A stretch of 64,000 nt of DNA from Crataegus laevigata (GCA_963580275.1 OY756942.1:15148501-15212500), one strand, 5' to 3'. Shown: positions 35,367 to 46,077, numbered from the stretch's first letter. Numbers and translations: made by a program. The notes: generated by a model not told the origin, from the letters alone.

Positions 35367-35735
35367 CATTCCGAATGTGAAGTACTTTCTCTTCTCTCAT
35401 TAATCTTCTACTTCTTATTAGCCACACTTTTACAACGATTGTAAAACATTGTTACTAATACAGAATCAAGCATTCAAGTAGAAGAACCAACTGCTTTGAA
35501 TTATTCAAGAACAATTTACAACACCTTCTCTAGGTGTGTTCTTGACACTTGCAAGACATTTCTTGCAAATGCCCCTTCTAATGTCCGTTCTTTCATAAAG
35601 AAAGTTTGTTCCCTTGGAGTTATTTTGCCTTCTTCATTTGACTTCTCCGTTGATTACAATAGTCATGGGGAAGTTCAAAGTATGTGCTTACATTCAGGAA
35701 GAGTCCATATATACATACATGATGTGGTGAGGTAG

Positions 35736-36108
35736 GCAACGAGGATAGCCAACATCGTATCATCGTGAGGTTATTCTTGAACCCCTACACGAACTAAGCA
35801 TGGTGGGAATAACTTAACTAAGTGCAATGATGCCAACATCGTATCATCGTAAGGCAACATTCTCTAGAGGCCAAACAAGATGGGTAATTACAAAACGTTG
35901 CAAATGAGTAATGCGTTATTCTCTCATCATTATTTTTGCTAACCAACATCGTATCATCGTGAGGTGAGCTTGGTAATAATGAGTCTCCCATAACCCACTA
36001 AGAGTTCAACATAACTCTCGGATTCTATTGAGGGATGTGGAATTTGCCAAAAATAGTGGGTGGTACTATTTGATTCAAGACCCAATCAATTAGTTTATCA
36101 ACAATCTA
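35736..36108. other. Non-coding junction with a triplicated 18-bp motif
   Basis: CCAACATCGTATCATCGT occurs at 35749, 35833 and 35943, each followed by (G/A)AGG. The segment separates the decayed minus-strand copia from the plus-strand copia gag. No ORF is supported. It may be leader sequence of either element. Confidence 0.7.
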
Positions 36109-37518
36109 ATGCGATTTATGTTATGTTATGTAGTGAACGACATGCCTAAAATTATACCCACCATTATACTTGACAAAAGGGGCCTTAGGGGCCAACGTTT
36201 CCTTGCTTGGTTTCGCCACATTGAGAATGTCTCAAAGGTGAAAGACATATTGTATGTGCTTAAGCAATCTCTTCCTCATGTACCTCCTAAGAAACTAGCT
36301 TCAAAGGAGGAGTGTCATGATTATGCAAGACACTATGAGGATGACTTACAAGCCAAATGCTTAATCCTCACTTCACTTAGTGAGGAACTTATGAAGCTAC
36401 ATAAGCACATGGACACTTCATGTGCCATGGTTGAAAGTTTGCATAAGATGCATGACATAGAGACTAGTAATGTACGATTCTCAAATGTTTGTAGTCTATT
36501 AAATGCCAAAATGGCAAAGGGGGCATCGGTCCATAAACATGGACAAAAGATGGAAAGGATTTTTCAAGATCTTGAAAGTTTAGGAACTTCCATCGATGGG
36601 AAAATGGCCCAAGATTTTTTCCTTGCATCTCTCTCGGATGATTTCACTAAGTTTATTGTAAACTACAAAGTGAATAGATTCGATCATACTTTTAACAAGA
36701 TGATTGACATGTGCTGTAAATTTGAAAAAGGTTTCAAAAGGGATAGTGGGAGTGAGAATGCAAACATAAGGAAAAGATTGCAAAAGAAGAAGGCAATAAA
36801 ATCCAAAGGAATATGCTTTCATTGTGGAAAAGATGAACGTTGGAAGAAGAAATACAGGGTGCGCATTGCGAGCCTTATGACACGAACTTTTGAAGAGACT
36901 ATTTCCGTCATAGAGAGTGCTTTTACAGTGAGCTCGAATTCCTGGATATTTGATTCAGGCGCTAGTCAACATATCTGTAATACGATGCAGGGACTAGCAG
37001 GAAGAAAGTCACTGCGCAATGGGGAGATGGTTGTGCGAGTTGGGAACGGCACTAAAATCTCTGCAAAAGCAATAGGCACCTATATGCTTAACCTACCCTC
37101 TGGGGAAGTCCTGGAACTTAAAAATTGTTTATATTTTCCTTCATGTATAAAGAATTTGATTTCTATCTCTAAGCTTTTACGAGATGGGCACTCAGTATTG
37201 TTTGACAAAATGAGTTGCACTTTATACTTGAACGGTCGTATTATCTCTCATGGTAATATGATAGAGGGACTTTTTCACCTAGAGACGAATAGTGGGATGC
37301 ACTGTATTGAAAGCGGGAATACCTCAAAACCCAAAAGGGCTAGAGAAGAAGTTAACCAAGAAAAGATGTGGCATCTTAAACTTGGACATGTGAACCTTGA
37401 AAAGATTCGCAAGATATCGAAAGACGGATATGTCCGCTCATTAGGTAATGACCAAATGGGTACTTATGAATGCTGTTTGAAAGGGAAGATGACCAAATCT
37501 CCATTCACTGGGAAATGA
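36109..37518 (+). pseudogene. Copia gag, protease and pre-integrase part
   Basis: The fragment is 469 codons. The gag part includes AKCLILTSLSEELMKLHKHM. The zinc knuckle is degenerate: CFHCGKDERWKKKYR has lost the His and the last Cys. The protease site WIFDSGASQHIC is intact. The GAG-pre-integrase zinc motif begins MWHLKLGHVNLEKI and ends YECCLKGKMTKSPF. A TGA at 37516-37518 stands where the family has a sense codon. Confidence 0.92.
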
Positions 37519-38286
37519 GAGCGTGCCACTGAAATTCTAGGGTTAATCCACACTGACGTATGTGGACCTATGTCTACTACGTCGAGAAGAGGTTTCTCCT
37601 ACTATATCACATTCACCGACGATCACTCTCGGTTTGGCTATGTGTATCTTATGAAGTACAAGTCAGAATCCTTTGAAAGGTTCAAAGAATTCAAGAATGA
37701 AGTTGAGAAGCAAACTGGGAAACAGATAAAGATCCTTAGATCAGATCGATGGGGTGAATATCTGAGTAATGAATTCCTAGATTATCTCAAAGAGTGTGGA
37801 ATAATATCACAGTGGACTCCACCTGGAACTCCACAACTTAATGGAGTTTCTGAAAGGAGAAATCGAACCTTGATGAACATGGTTCGTTCTATGATGAGTT
37901 CCGCTGATCTACCAGTAACATTCTGGGGATACGCTCTATATACAGCAGCTTACTTGCTTAATAAAGTACCTTCCAAATCAGTTTCACAAACGCCCTATGA
38001 GATATGGCATGGAAGAAAGCCAAGTCTTAATCACATTAAGATTTGGGGTTGTGAAGCATATGTCAAGAAGCTTGAAGCTACCAAGCTTGAAGCGAGATCA
38101 GTAAGGTGCTATTTTGTGGGATATCCTAGAGAAACTATGGGATATGAGTTCTACCATCCTGACGACAAGAAAGTCTTTGTCGCCAGAACTGCTAAGTTTC
38201 TAGAGGACGAATTTGTTCTCAAAGGAACTATAAGTAAAACGATGGAAATTAATGAGATTAATGATGAACCACAAACAAGCACATGA
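37519..38286 (+). pseudogene. Copia integrase core
   Basis: Catalytic residues are all visible: first Asp in LIHTDVCGPM, second in ILRSDRWGEY and Glu in GVSERRNRTL. The C-terminal part TPYEIWHGRKPSLNHIKIWG follows. A stop at 38284-38286 ends the open stretch. Confidence 0.93.
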
Positions 38287-39016
38287 CATATTGACAAACC
38301 TGTTCCTGGACCCCAAGCTCCACGTAGATCTGAAAGGGTTAGTAAGCCACCTAAGAGGTATGGCTTAGACAATGACTTTGCGGAATTATACCTTCTGGGT
38401 GACAATGACACAAAGGAGGACCCTAGGGACTACAAAGAAGCAATGTCCGACATTGATTCAAAGAGATGGCAAGAGGCCATGAAATCCGAGATGGATTCCA
38501 TGTATCAAAATCAAGTCTGGACTCTTGTAGACCCTCCAGAAAGTATTGTACCTGTTGGAAACAAATGGGTCTTCAAGAGGAAGATAGGCGTTGATGGGAA
38601 CGTGGAGACTTATAAGGCTAGATTGGTAGCCAAGGGTTACAGGCAAAGAGAAGGGATTGACTATGAAGAAACTTTCTCTCATGTAGCCATGGTTAAGTCC
38701 ATTCGGATTTTGCTTGATATAGCTGCGTACCATGATTATGAAATCTGGCAAATGGACGTGAAGACGGCCTTTCTGAATGGCTACCTAGAGGAAGAGCTTT
38801 ATATGGCTCAACCGGAAGGTTTCGTGTCCAAGTCTGAAAAGACTAAAGTATGAAAACTTCTGAGGTCCATTTATGGACTTAAGCAAGCCTCCAGGAGCTG
38901 GAACATCCGTTTTGATACTGAAATCAAATCGTTTGGTTTTACTCAAAACGAAGACGACAATTGTGTTTATCTAAAGGTCGTAGGGGATGCAGTTGTATTC
39001 CTAGTGTTATATGTAG
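38287..39016 (+). pseudogene. Copia reverse transcriptase, catalytic site deleted
   Basis: RT motifs VGNKWVFKRKIG, YKARLVAKGY and QMDVKTAFLNGYLEEELYM are present. After a stop at 38851-38853 the frame goes on with SIYGLKQASRSWN and LVLYV. At that point the YVDD catalytic box and the residues up to KVLSRF are missing; the DNA jumps from TTATATGTA to GGTGCTAAGTAGG. The enzyme is dead. Confidence 0.9.
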
Positions 39017-39826
39017 GGGGTGCTAAGTAGGTTCCAGATGGAACAATCTAAGAAAGGTTTTCTTCCTGTGAGACATGGAATTCACCTTTCTAAGTCCATA
39101 GGACCTAAGACTCCTGAAGAGATACGGCAAATGAATACTATTCCTTATGCTTCCGCCATAAGAAGTCTCATGTATGCCATGACATGTACAAGGCCTGATA
39201 TCGCATATGCTGTGAGCATTACTAGTCGATATCAATCTAACCCAGGATCAGAACACTGGGCAGCTGTCAAGACGGTCCTTAAGTACTTAAGAAGAACTAA
39301 GGACATGTTCCTCGTTTATGGAGGAGCGATAGAGTTGCAAGTGGAAGGCTATACAGACACAGATTTCCAATCTAACGTCGATGATAGAAGTTCTAACTCC
39401 GGATATGTATTCACTCTGAATAGTGGGGTTGTCAGCTGGAAAAGTAAGAAACAAAGTGTAATTGCTGATTCCACGACAGAGGCTGAATATGTCGCTGCAG
39501 CTGAAGCCGGCAAAGAAGCATTCTGGATGAACAAGTTCATCACTGAACTTGGAGTGGTTCCAACCATTACATCACCAGTAACTTTGTACTGTGATAATAG
39601 TGGGGCGATAGCTCAAGCCAAGGAACCCAGGGCACATCAAAAGAACAAGCATTTTGACAGACGCTTTAATATCATCAGAAGATATGCTGCCGAGGGGAAA
39701 GTCAACATTCTCAAAGTTGCTTCAGCCGATAACGTAGCAGATCCACTGACGAAGCCAATGTCTCAAATCCAACTTGACCGCCATATGGAAAAGATGGGTA
39801 TTAGATACATGGGAGGATGGCTTTGA
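39017..39826 (+). pseudogene. Copia RNase H
   Basis: The open frame includes ATCTRPDIAYAVSITSRYQ-like sequence, VEGYTDTDFQSNVDDRSS, SGYVFTLNSGVVSWKSKKQ, DSTTEAEYVAAAEAGKEA and the end HFDRRFNIIRRYAAEGKV. It is in a different frame from the preceding RT fragment. It ends MGGWL, the usual copia C-terminus. Confidence 0.92.
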
Positions 39827-39828
39827 GT

Positions 39829-39841
39829 GCAAGTGGGAGAT
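39829..39841 (+). other. Copia polypurine tract
   Basis: GCAAGTGGGAGAT lies directly before the LTR start TGTTGG, the plus-strand primer site. Confidence 0.8.
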
Positions 39842-40721
39842 TGTTGGAAGTATGCCCACAAAGCCACTCATTTGATGTAATAGCCTTTTGGAATACTTAA
39901 TGTATTAAACTTTTATATGTTTAATGGAGGGCAAAGCTTATTGTTAATCACTGTTTATTGTATCTTGTGTTTAAGCAATAAGGGAATCCAAGGAATGTAT
40001 TCGATCTAAGAGATAAGTGATCTAAGTAAGTTATATTAACGAGACCTTTCTCTTATGTTCATTTCTAAAACGTTCCTAGCCATAGGGTTGCCAATTGGGC
40101 ATTGACAATCCACTAAGGTTAGTATGTGTTATGTCGACTCAAGCGTGGATATGACGAGTCTCAAGTCATTTAGTGTTGGACACTAAGACAAACACATAGG
40201 TGCTTGAAAGAGTACTCAAGTACACTGAACTACGATCAAACATAGAGTTCGAACATACATGTCATGTAAGAACTCGATGGTTACAATATGCAAAGTAGTC
40301 CTTTGACCTGAGGCATCATTGATGTCTAATGGTTAGGTCCTTGATCTTTGATCGTGTCAAATGGCATTCCTTTGGAGTGTCCACGGCATGGTTGGGGTCA
40401 AGCTATCTAGTCGTGTAGGCATATGAATGCACAACAAGGGATCTCTAACCTTCCATGGTGGAAGGAGAATACTCTAAGATATGATTCGAGAGTCTTTGGC
40501 CAAAGCATATGAATATGACTTAGGAAGTTTGTTCCAAATCTTATTCAAGCGAATCATATAGAGAAGTATCACATTGGATAGTAGACATGAAACAAACTAT
40601 CACTTAAACAATGTGATTAAGAGTATTGTATTAGATAATGACTGTATTGCATTGTAGTTGTAACTGGATAGGTTCTCCAACCACTTCTACTTAGCTTGGA
40701 TAACCAGGACATGCTGCTAGG

Positions 40722-42493
40722 TGATGCGAGAATTAACTCGACACAAATTAAACCCTCTTTTTGACAGTTGTAGTATAGGTGTAAGTAGGGTATCGTTCTA
40801 GGCCGGGGATTAGGAGGGATTGCTAATCTACTCTAAATTAATTTAAAAATATTAACAAGACTCAAAGACACAAAATTAGGCTAAAAACTCGAAACACACT
40901 TAAAATGACTCAAAATAATAAAAACAATTTAAAATAAAAACTAGGAAATTAATTGGACGGAAATTAAATTAAAAGATTAAAAATAATAAAAAGTAACTAA
41001 ATAATAATATTATAATAATGGGGGGGTTTGGTTTGGATGAAACGTAAATTAAACTTAACTAAATTATAAAATTGACAAAAACATAAAATAAAAGTGAACG
41101 GATGGACGACGGATTGGCTAGAGGGTTTTTCTCCACACATGACACATATGCAATCTAAATTGATTTTCAGTTGTTCTTTCAATAAGTTGTAAATTTCAAT
41201 ACTCCAGATTAATTAGGTACGCTTAAATTAACCTTCAGATTTTCCTTAAGTTATTGAATTGGATGAACAGCATACAACAACTCAAATTATTCCTCAAAAG
41301 TTCTCTACGTGAAAAGCACAATAGAGAAACGATTAAAGATCATTATGTTCTATGAAAATCATAAGTGTTGACAAGGCATTCGTAACTATGAACAGCATGA
41401 TACGTTTGCCAGGAATTTACTTAACGCGATTGTGACTAGCAACCTTCACTACTCATGAATATAAGTTCATAACGATTAGGTGAAATTCACTTATATTCTA
41501 GCATCAAATTCATGCATGTAAATTAAGTTTGCATTCTTAATCGACAAACATAAATAAGTTATTAATCAAACAGTTAAGCAAATTAAATCACAACTCAGAA
41601 ATCACAACTGAAGTTACCAATTCAAATTACAAATATATCCATAGCTTTGAATTATCCTCTAGCCAAAACAAATTAATTACACATATTTATAAATTAAAAC
41701 AGAAATATAACATAAGTTTGGAGAGATTAAACCGAATTAGGGAGTATTAGAATTTGTGCGTATGCCACTGTGCAGTTGCTGTGCACTGTGCAGTTTTTCC
41801 TGAGGCTCCCCTGAGGCGCTGACTGCTTCCTGGTTCCGTGAGCACTCCCCAAATAGCTGCCAATTGGCAGCTCTCCCTCACTTCACGGACTCCAGCCCCA
41901 AGGCCGTGCCTTCTCCTTCTGTTTTTAAAAACTGCACCGTGCCTTTAAGCTTGGTTTCTTCCCGTGCTGCTGGTAGACTTGGCAGCCTCTGGTTGGCGCC
42001 TTGCTATCCCTCAGCGCTTCCCGCGCCTTCGCTGCTGTCCCTTTGTCAAGCTGCCCAAATGGCAGCTTATAATCGCTGTGATGCTCTCCCCTCTTGCAAG
42101 ACAGCTGCCTCGCAGCTTCCTCCATAATGCTGCTTCATCATTTTTCTGCTTTTACTTTTCTGAAATCCACCGACTTATTCCTTCCCACATGCTGCTTTAC
42201 ACACACACACAAATAATTAATCAATATGTATATAAATATATATAAATATATATAAATATATAAATATATTTAAATATATAAATATATTATTTTTCAAATA
42301 ATAAGTTCTAATCAACAAGTAAGATAGTTTAAACGAATTAATTACTTAACACTTCATTTATTCTATTTTTATTTTCTTAGCTAGATAAATTCTTAAAACA
42401 CAAAAATAACGTAAATAGCTCAAAATATAACGAACTAACTAAGAAAAGACGAGTGAATTTGATATAAAAATATGTATAAATATTATCCGATCA
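40722..42493 (-). repeat. Copy 2 3' LTR
   Basis: TGATGCGAGAATTAAC to ATCCGATCA on the plus strand. It contains a GC-rich block (about 41740-42130) with palindromes at 41855-41872 and 42048-42068, then an AT array at 42225-42290. The AT array may hold the TATA box. Confidence 0.95.
41855..42068. repeat. GC-rich palindromes in copy 2 3' LTR
   Basis: AGCTGCCAATTGGCAGCT at 41855-41872 is a perfect 18-bp palindrome. AAGCTGCC and GGCAGCTT at 42048-42055 and 42061-42068 form an eight-base stem with a five-base loop. The same structures recur at 48771-48788 and 48964-48984 in the 5' LTR. Confidence 0.92.
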
Positions 42494-44230
42494 AATACCC
42501 CCACACTTAGCTTTTGCTAGTCCTCGAGCAAAACAAAGAAAACAGAAAAAGTAATAACATGAAAAACATTAGCTTCCCCTTATTTGACCCTCATAGAATT
42601 TCATTTGAGAACATAAATTAGCAAGAACCATAGCTAATACCAAACAAGCTAATTCAAGCTCATCTTTCTTATTCAAATATTAGCAGTAATCTTTAAATCA
42701 TCCTTGAAGTGTAGTGTGTGAGATAGCCATGCTAATGCAATTTCAAGTTTTTATTTTTAAAATCATCATATGCAAACTAGCAACCTTCTCGCTGGATATG
42801 CACTCAATCACACATGTGTTTAGTTTTAATGTGTTTCGCTCAAAGAAACAAATGTGAAAGATCTACCATAAGCTTGCATAAAAATCACTTCTCCACAATC
42901 ATAATTGCAAAACTTAATTCAAGAGGACTTTTATTGGATGTAATGAGGCTTAGGGATAGGGCTATTGAAACGAAAGAATAGGAAAACACAAGTTCTAAGC
43001 TACATTGCAAGCAATTCTTTAAGTTGAGATTTATAAGAACTCAAGTTCTCCAACGATTCTTCTAACACCTCCCATCACACCCTTAAACTGAAACTTTAAA
43101 AACTTTTTTATTTTCTTCGAATACAATCTCTTTTTTTTCTTTTCTTTTCTTTTCTTCTATTCTCTTTTTTTTTTTTTTTTTTAAATAATACAAACATGAA
43201 ATACCCCCACACTTATTCTTTTGCCAAACTCATTCCAAGTACTTCACAAACATTTCTCATAAAATAGTCTCAAATTGCTCGCTTGGAAAGGGTAAGGAAA
43301 CATGTTTGAGGTATAAGGGTAGACATATCTGGTGATAAGAAATAAAAGGCTCACAAACACGGCTCAAATAGGCAATCTAATGATAATTAATTTTTTTTTT
43401 TCTTTGGGAAATATGGTTATTTGGGCCATGGTGGTAAACCTAATGCCTCTATCATTTTCAAGTTCATGCAATCAATGACAAATATTTCGAAAGATCGTTA
43501 CGCAAGTTCTAGAGATGCATCTCACATAAGTTCATCACACATGAAAGAATAGGAGTGTATGAAAAATGCACACACTTTCAATAGGCTCAAAAACTCACAT
43601 AGGATGTATATGGTCACTAAATTCACATATGAAGCTTTAAGTCATGCTTTAATTTCACATCAACAAGGCTATGTGCATTCGAATTTTCAAAGATGATCAA
43701 ACATGTACAATACTAACAAGAGAATAAGGAATTTCACATAACACATGCTAACTAAGTTCTTGATAATCATGGTTCAAATTCGATCCAGTTATATCATTGG
43801 GTCGGGAAACTAATAAAAATCTAATTCAAAACAATAAGGAAAACAAGACAATTTTTTTGGATTTTTAAAAATTTTCCGAAAAAATTAAATAAAACAATAC
43901 TAATTAAGAAAACAAAAAGCAATAACATGGAAACAAATGAAACCAGTTCAAAGTCGAAGGTACAAAAATTTTCAATTTGGTCATTTTTTTACTCTGATAC
44001 CCCCACACTTAAACTAGACATTGTCCCCAATGTCAGAAAACAATAATAAGCAAATAAAAATAAAAATGAATAAAAAATACGAAACAAAATAAAGAAAAGG
44101 GACTGAAAACTTCTCTAATTTGCAGAAAACCAAGCGATGACCCCCAAGCGTAAATTTTGCAATCAACTTCAAGGGAGGAAATAACCAAACGTTCCTGCAA
44201 AGAAAAGAAATAAATCAGTTAAGCACGCAA
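42494..44230 (-). other. Copy 2 3' non-coding region with four PPT-like motifs
   Basis: The complement of AAGTGTGGGGGTATT touches the LTR at 42494-42510 (likely PPT). Related C-runs occur at 43201-43214, 43998-44011 and 44139-44153. The region is collinear with 6986-8899 on the other strand. A pyrimidine-rich tract (about 43130-43180) is the complement of the A/G tract there. No ORF is supported. Confidence 0.75.
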
Positions 44231-44472
44231 GCAAAATATAGAAAAAAGCAAACGAAAAATAAAAATTGAAAATAAAAGACAACGAAAAGAACTAATAGGT
44301 GATCATTGGTCGTCCTTGTTGATTTTCCACAGCTTTCATCTTGAACTGGATGGGCCTCCTTCTGGCAAGTGCTCCTCAGCTTAGTTGAGGATGAATCAGC
44401 ACGTGTCTCCACATGCTTCAAGTAGTCCGGTCTCCACGCAGGTGTGGCATCTTCTTGAACTCTTGGATCATC

Positions 44473-44805
44473 TCAGACTCTGCCTTCATCTGGATGCACC
44501 TCAGACTCCTCCTGCTTCGTCTGTGAGGTACTTTTGTTTTTGAAGAAGTACCTCAACACAGATTTATTTTTGAAGTGGGTTGGGAGGGGTCTGAGATGAG
44601 TACTCGAGAGCAAGACTAGGTAAGCAATCAGGATCTCACTTTCTCCATGTTCTTCAGATGAAAGTGAGGAGAAAGCGTAATATGAGATACTTTTGCTTTT
44701 AACCTTTTTAATATGAAATACTTTTGCTCTGGAAGGTTTGTTTTCTGGGGTGATCCAAGGGATGAAGAACACTGAATAACTCGAAAGCTTTCTTTGGGAA
44801 GACAT
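44473..44805 (-). CDS. Small conserved sense ORF of copy 2
   Basis: The ORF is 110 codons, beginning MSSQRKLSSYSVFFIPW. It is homologous to 24153-24437 in copy 1 across its length, with conservative differences. It has a basic Lys/Ser-rich middle, one hydrophobic stretch (ILIAYLVLL) and a basic end (RYFFKNKSTSQTKQEE). A TATA box (TATAAAG, minus strand, 44882-44888) lies 77 bp before the ATG. The ORF diverges from the antisense gene at 45437. The family is not recognised. It could also be the 5' exon of a longer spliced unit, or chance reading in a conserved promoter-proximal RNA. Confidence 0.45.
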   Translation of the reverse strand: MSSQRKLSSYSVFFIPWITPENKPSRAKVFHIKKVKSKSISYYAFSSLSSEEHGESEILIAYLVLLSSTHLRPLPTHFKNKSVLRYFFKNKSTSQTKQEESEVHPDEGRV

Positions 44806-45436
44806 TATCGGAGATGAAGAGAGGTTTAGAGGTTTAGAGGTAGAGAGGGTGTGCCTTTGATGTGGAAGGCGAAGGTCGAACTTTATAGAAATTTTCCTTC
44901 ACAACCGGAACGGTTCCCTCACTATTTGTCGGCAGCCGGTGGATGGATGAACAGTGCCCGTTACGCGCTTTCTGACAAAGCGTCCGTAATTTCCGCGAGG
45001 CTGACGATGCAAAGACGAGTGACGACAAAACCGGAATGATGATCTTTTGAAAACCGGGGTTCAAAACCGGGTGCGGCTCGTGGTTTTCGCAACGCTCCAC
45101 GCTGCACGTCATGAGTGACGACACGTCCAGCCAAATCGACCGCCTCGTGATTCCTGACTGCTCCTGCTTTTGAGAAAGGCGCCCGACTTTTTCGATTTGC
45201 GCGAGGACGCGTCTTCAATCTTCGAGCGAACGCGTCATCGACCTCTGAGGAACGCCTCTCAATTTCTTCTTCTTATAGGGGCACGAAATTTGTTTCACGA
45301 CACACTGAATTGCCATAAACACTTTCTCCTCTTATAAACACTTCCCTCTTGTAAACACTTCTGCAACTTACTCCTTTCTTGCACTCCTGCACTCTTAAAC
45401 TTTCCGAACTCTTTTCTTCCTCAACCTCCTCTAAAA
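44806..45436. promoter_or_regulatory. Candidate bidirectional promoter between two divergent element ORFs
   Basis: A minus-strand TATAAAG lies at 44882-44888 and a plus-strand TTATAGGG at 45273-45280, each facing its own ORF. The centre (about 44990-45140) is GC-richer and holds several TGACG and ACGT cores (for example GTGACGACA, CACGTCATGAGTGACGAC), typical of bZIP sites. A CT-rich leader runs to the ATG at 45437. Copy 1 keeps both TATA-like positions. Promoter activity is inferred. Confidence 0.5.
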
Positions 45437-46054
45437 ATGTCTTGCCCTTCCGACCGTCGCCTAAACTTGAATGTCGGAGAAGACGATGACTCGTCTGCTC
45501 CGAACAACATTTGGAATCCGTCTTTTATATCCCCCAATGGTCCTCTTACAGTCGGGGACACAATGATGAGAAACGATATAACCGCAACGGTGGTCGCTAG
45601 GAATTTGCTTACTCCTAGAGACAATAGGATGCTATCCATGCGGTCGGACGAGTTGGCCGTTCAGGACTCCCTTGCCCTCAGCGTCCAGAGTGCAGGCTCA
45701 GTTTCGAACATGGGCCAGCGCCTGCTTGCCCGATCTCGTCAGGTGGAGTCGCTGATGGCGGAGGTGGCCAGTCTTCGGCAGGAGGTCAGAGGACTCAGGC
45801 ACGAGAACAAGGAGTTGCACATGCTTGCAACTAGTTACTCGACCAGCATGAAGAGGAAGCTGGATCAGCTGCAGGAGTCGGACGGTCGGATCCAGAGCGA
45901 TCATGAAAGGTTCATGGCGCTACTCCCGAGGTTTATGTTGCCTTCGTCCTCTGGAGCAGCACCAAGGGTTCCGGCTCCGGAGATTCCAACTCTGGCTCTT
46001 CGTCTTCCCGGAGCTCCATCGACCTCTGGGGCACCACCTAACCAAAACCAATGA
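45437..46054 (+). CDS. Antisense coiled-coil protein of the non-autonomous gypsy element
   Basis: An intact 205-codon ORF runs opposite to the element, between the gag-related ORF and the 3' region. That is the slot where Tat-lineage gypsy elements are known to carry additional antisense ORFs. The N-terminus is acidic with an RLNLNVGEDDD motif (similar to LxLxL/DLN repressor motifs, a weak hint). Residues about 95-145 form a heptad-rich coiled coil (RQVESLMAEVASLRQEV, LRHENKELHML). A Pro/Ser/Ala-rich tail follows (PSSSGAAPRVPAPEIP). There is no enzymatic motif, signal peptide or membrane segment. The broken homologue at 24929-25537 is most alike in the coiled coil. Function is unknown. A DNA- or protein-binding adaptor is a guess. 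Confidence 0.72.
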   Translation: MSCPSDRRLNLNVGEDDDSSAPNNIWNPSFISPNGPLTVGDTMMRNDITATVVARNLLTPRDNRMLSMRSDELAVQDSLALSVQSAGSVSNMGQRLLARSRQVESLMAEVASLRQEVRGLRHENKELHMLATSYSTSMKRKLDQLQESDGRIQSDHERFMALLPRFMLPSSSGAAPRVPAPEIPTLALRLPGAPSTSGAPPNQNQ

Positions 46055-46077
46055 TTGTAATTAGTTTTTCGTATTAT

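Larger units (their letters stand above)
29257..35735 (-). mobile_element. Decayed copia element, minus strand, carrying two solo LTRs
   Basis: The pieces are 29257-29550, 31351-33259 and 35367-35735. On the minus strand they read, in order, a gag zinc-knuckle-adjacent segment (about 35640-35540), the start of the integrase core (RLIHLDVSG at about 32800) and a later integrase part resembling TPYEMW...LKIWG (about 32345-32275). The RT-side sequence lies further left but is too decayed to read. Frames are broken throughout. No LTRs of its own are visible. This is the oldest layer in this part of the window. Confidence 0.65.
36109..39826 (+). pseudogene. Copia polyprotein (gag-protease-integrase-RT-RNase H), broken
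   Basis: The order gag, protease, integrase, RT, RNase H defines Ty1/copia. The frame is single up to the RT catalytic site but carries three nonsense codons (37516-37518, 38284-38286, 38851-38853). A deletion with a frame change follows at about 39015. The RNase H stop is 15 bp before the 3' LTR. Translation cannot give a working product. No matching 5' LTR is in the window. Confidence 0.93.

Noticed and set aside
29551..39841. 29551-31350 as the 5' LTR of the copia polyprotein at 36109
   Set aside because: It has its own perfect TSD CCCAT on both sides and no PBS after it, so it is a separate solo LTR.
41864..42245. Open frames duplicated exactly at 48780-49161
   Set aside because: Identity follows from the near-identical LTRs of copy 2; it is not evidence for a gene family.
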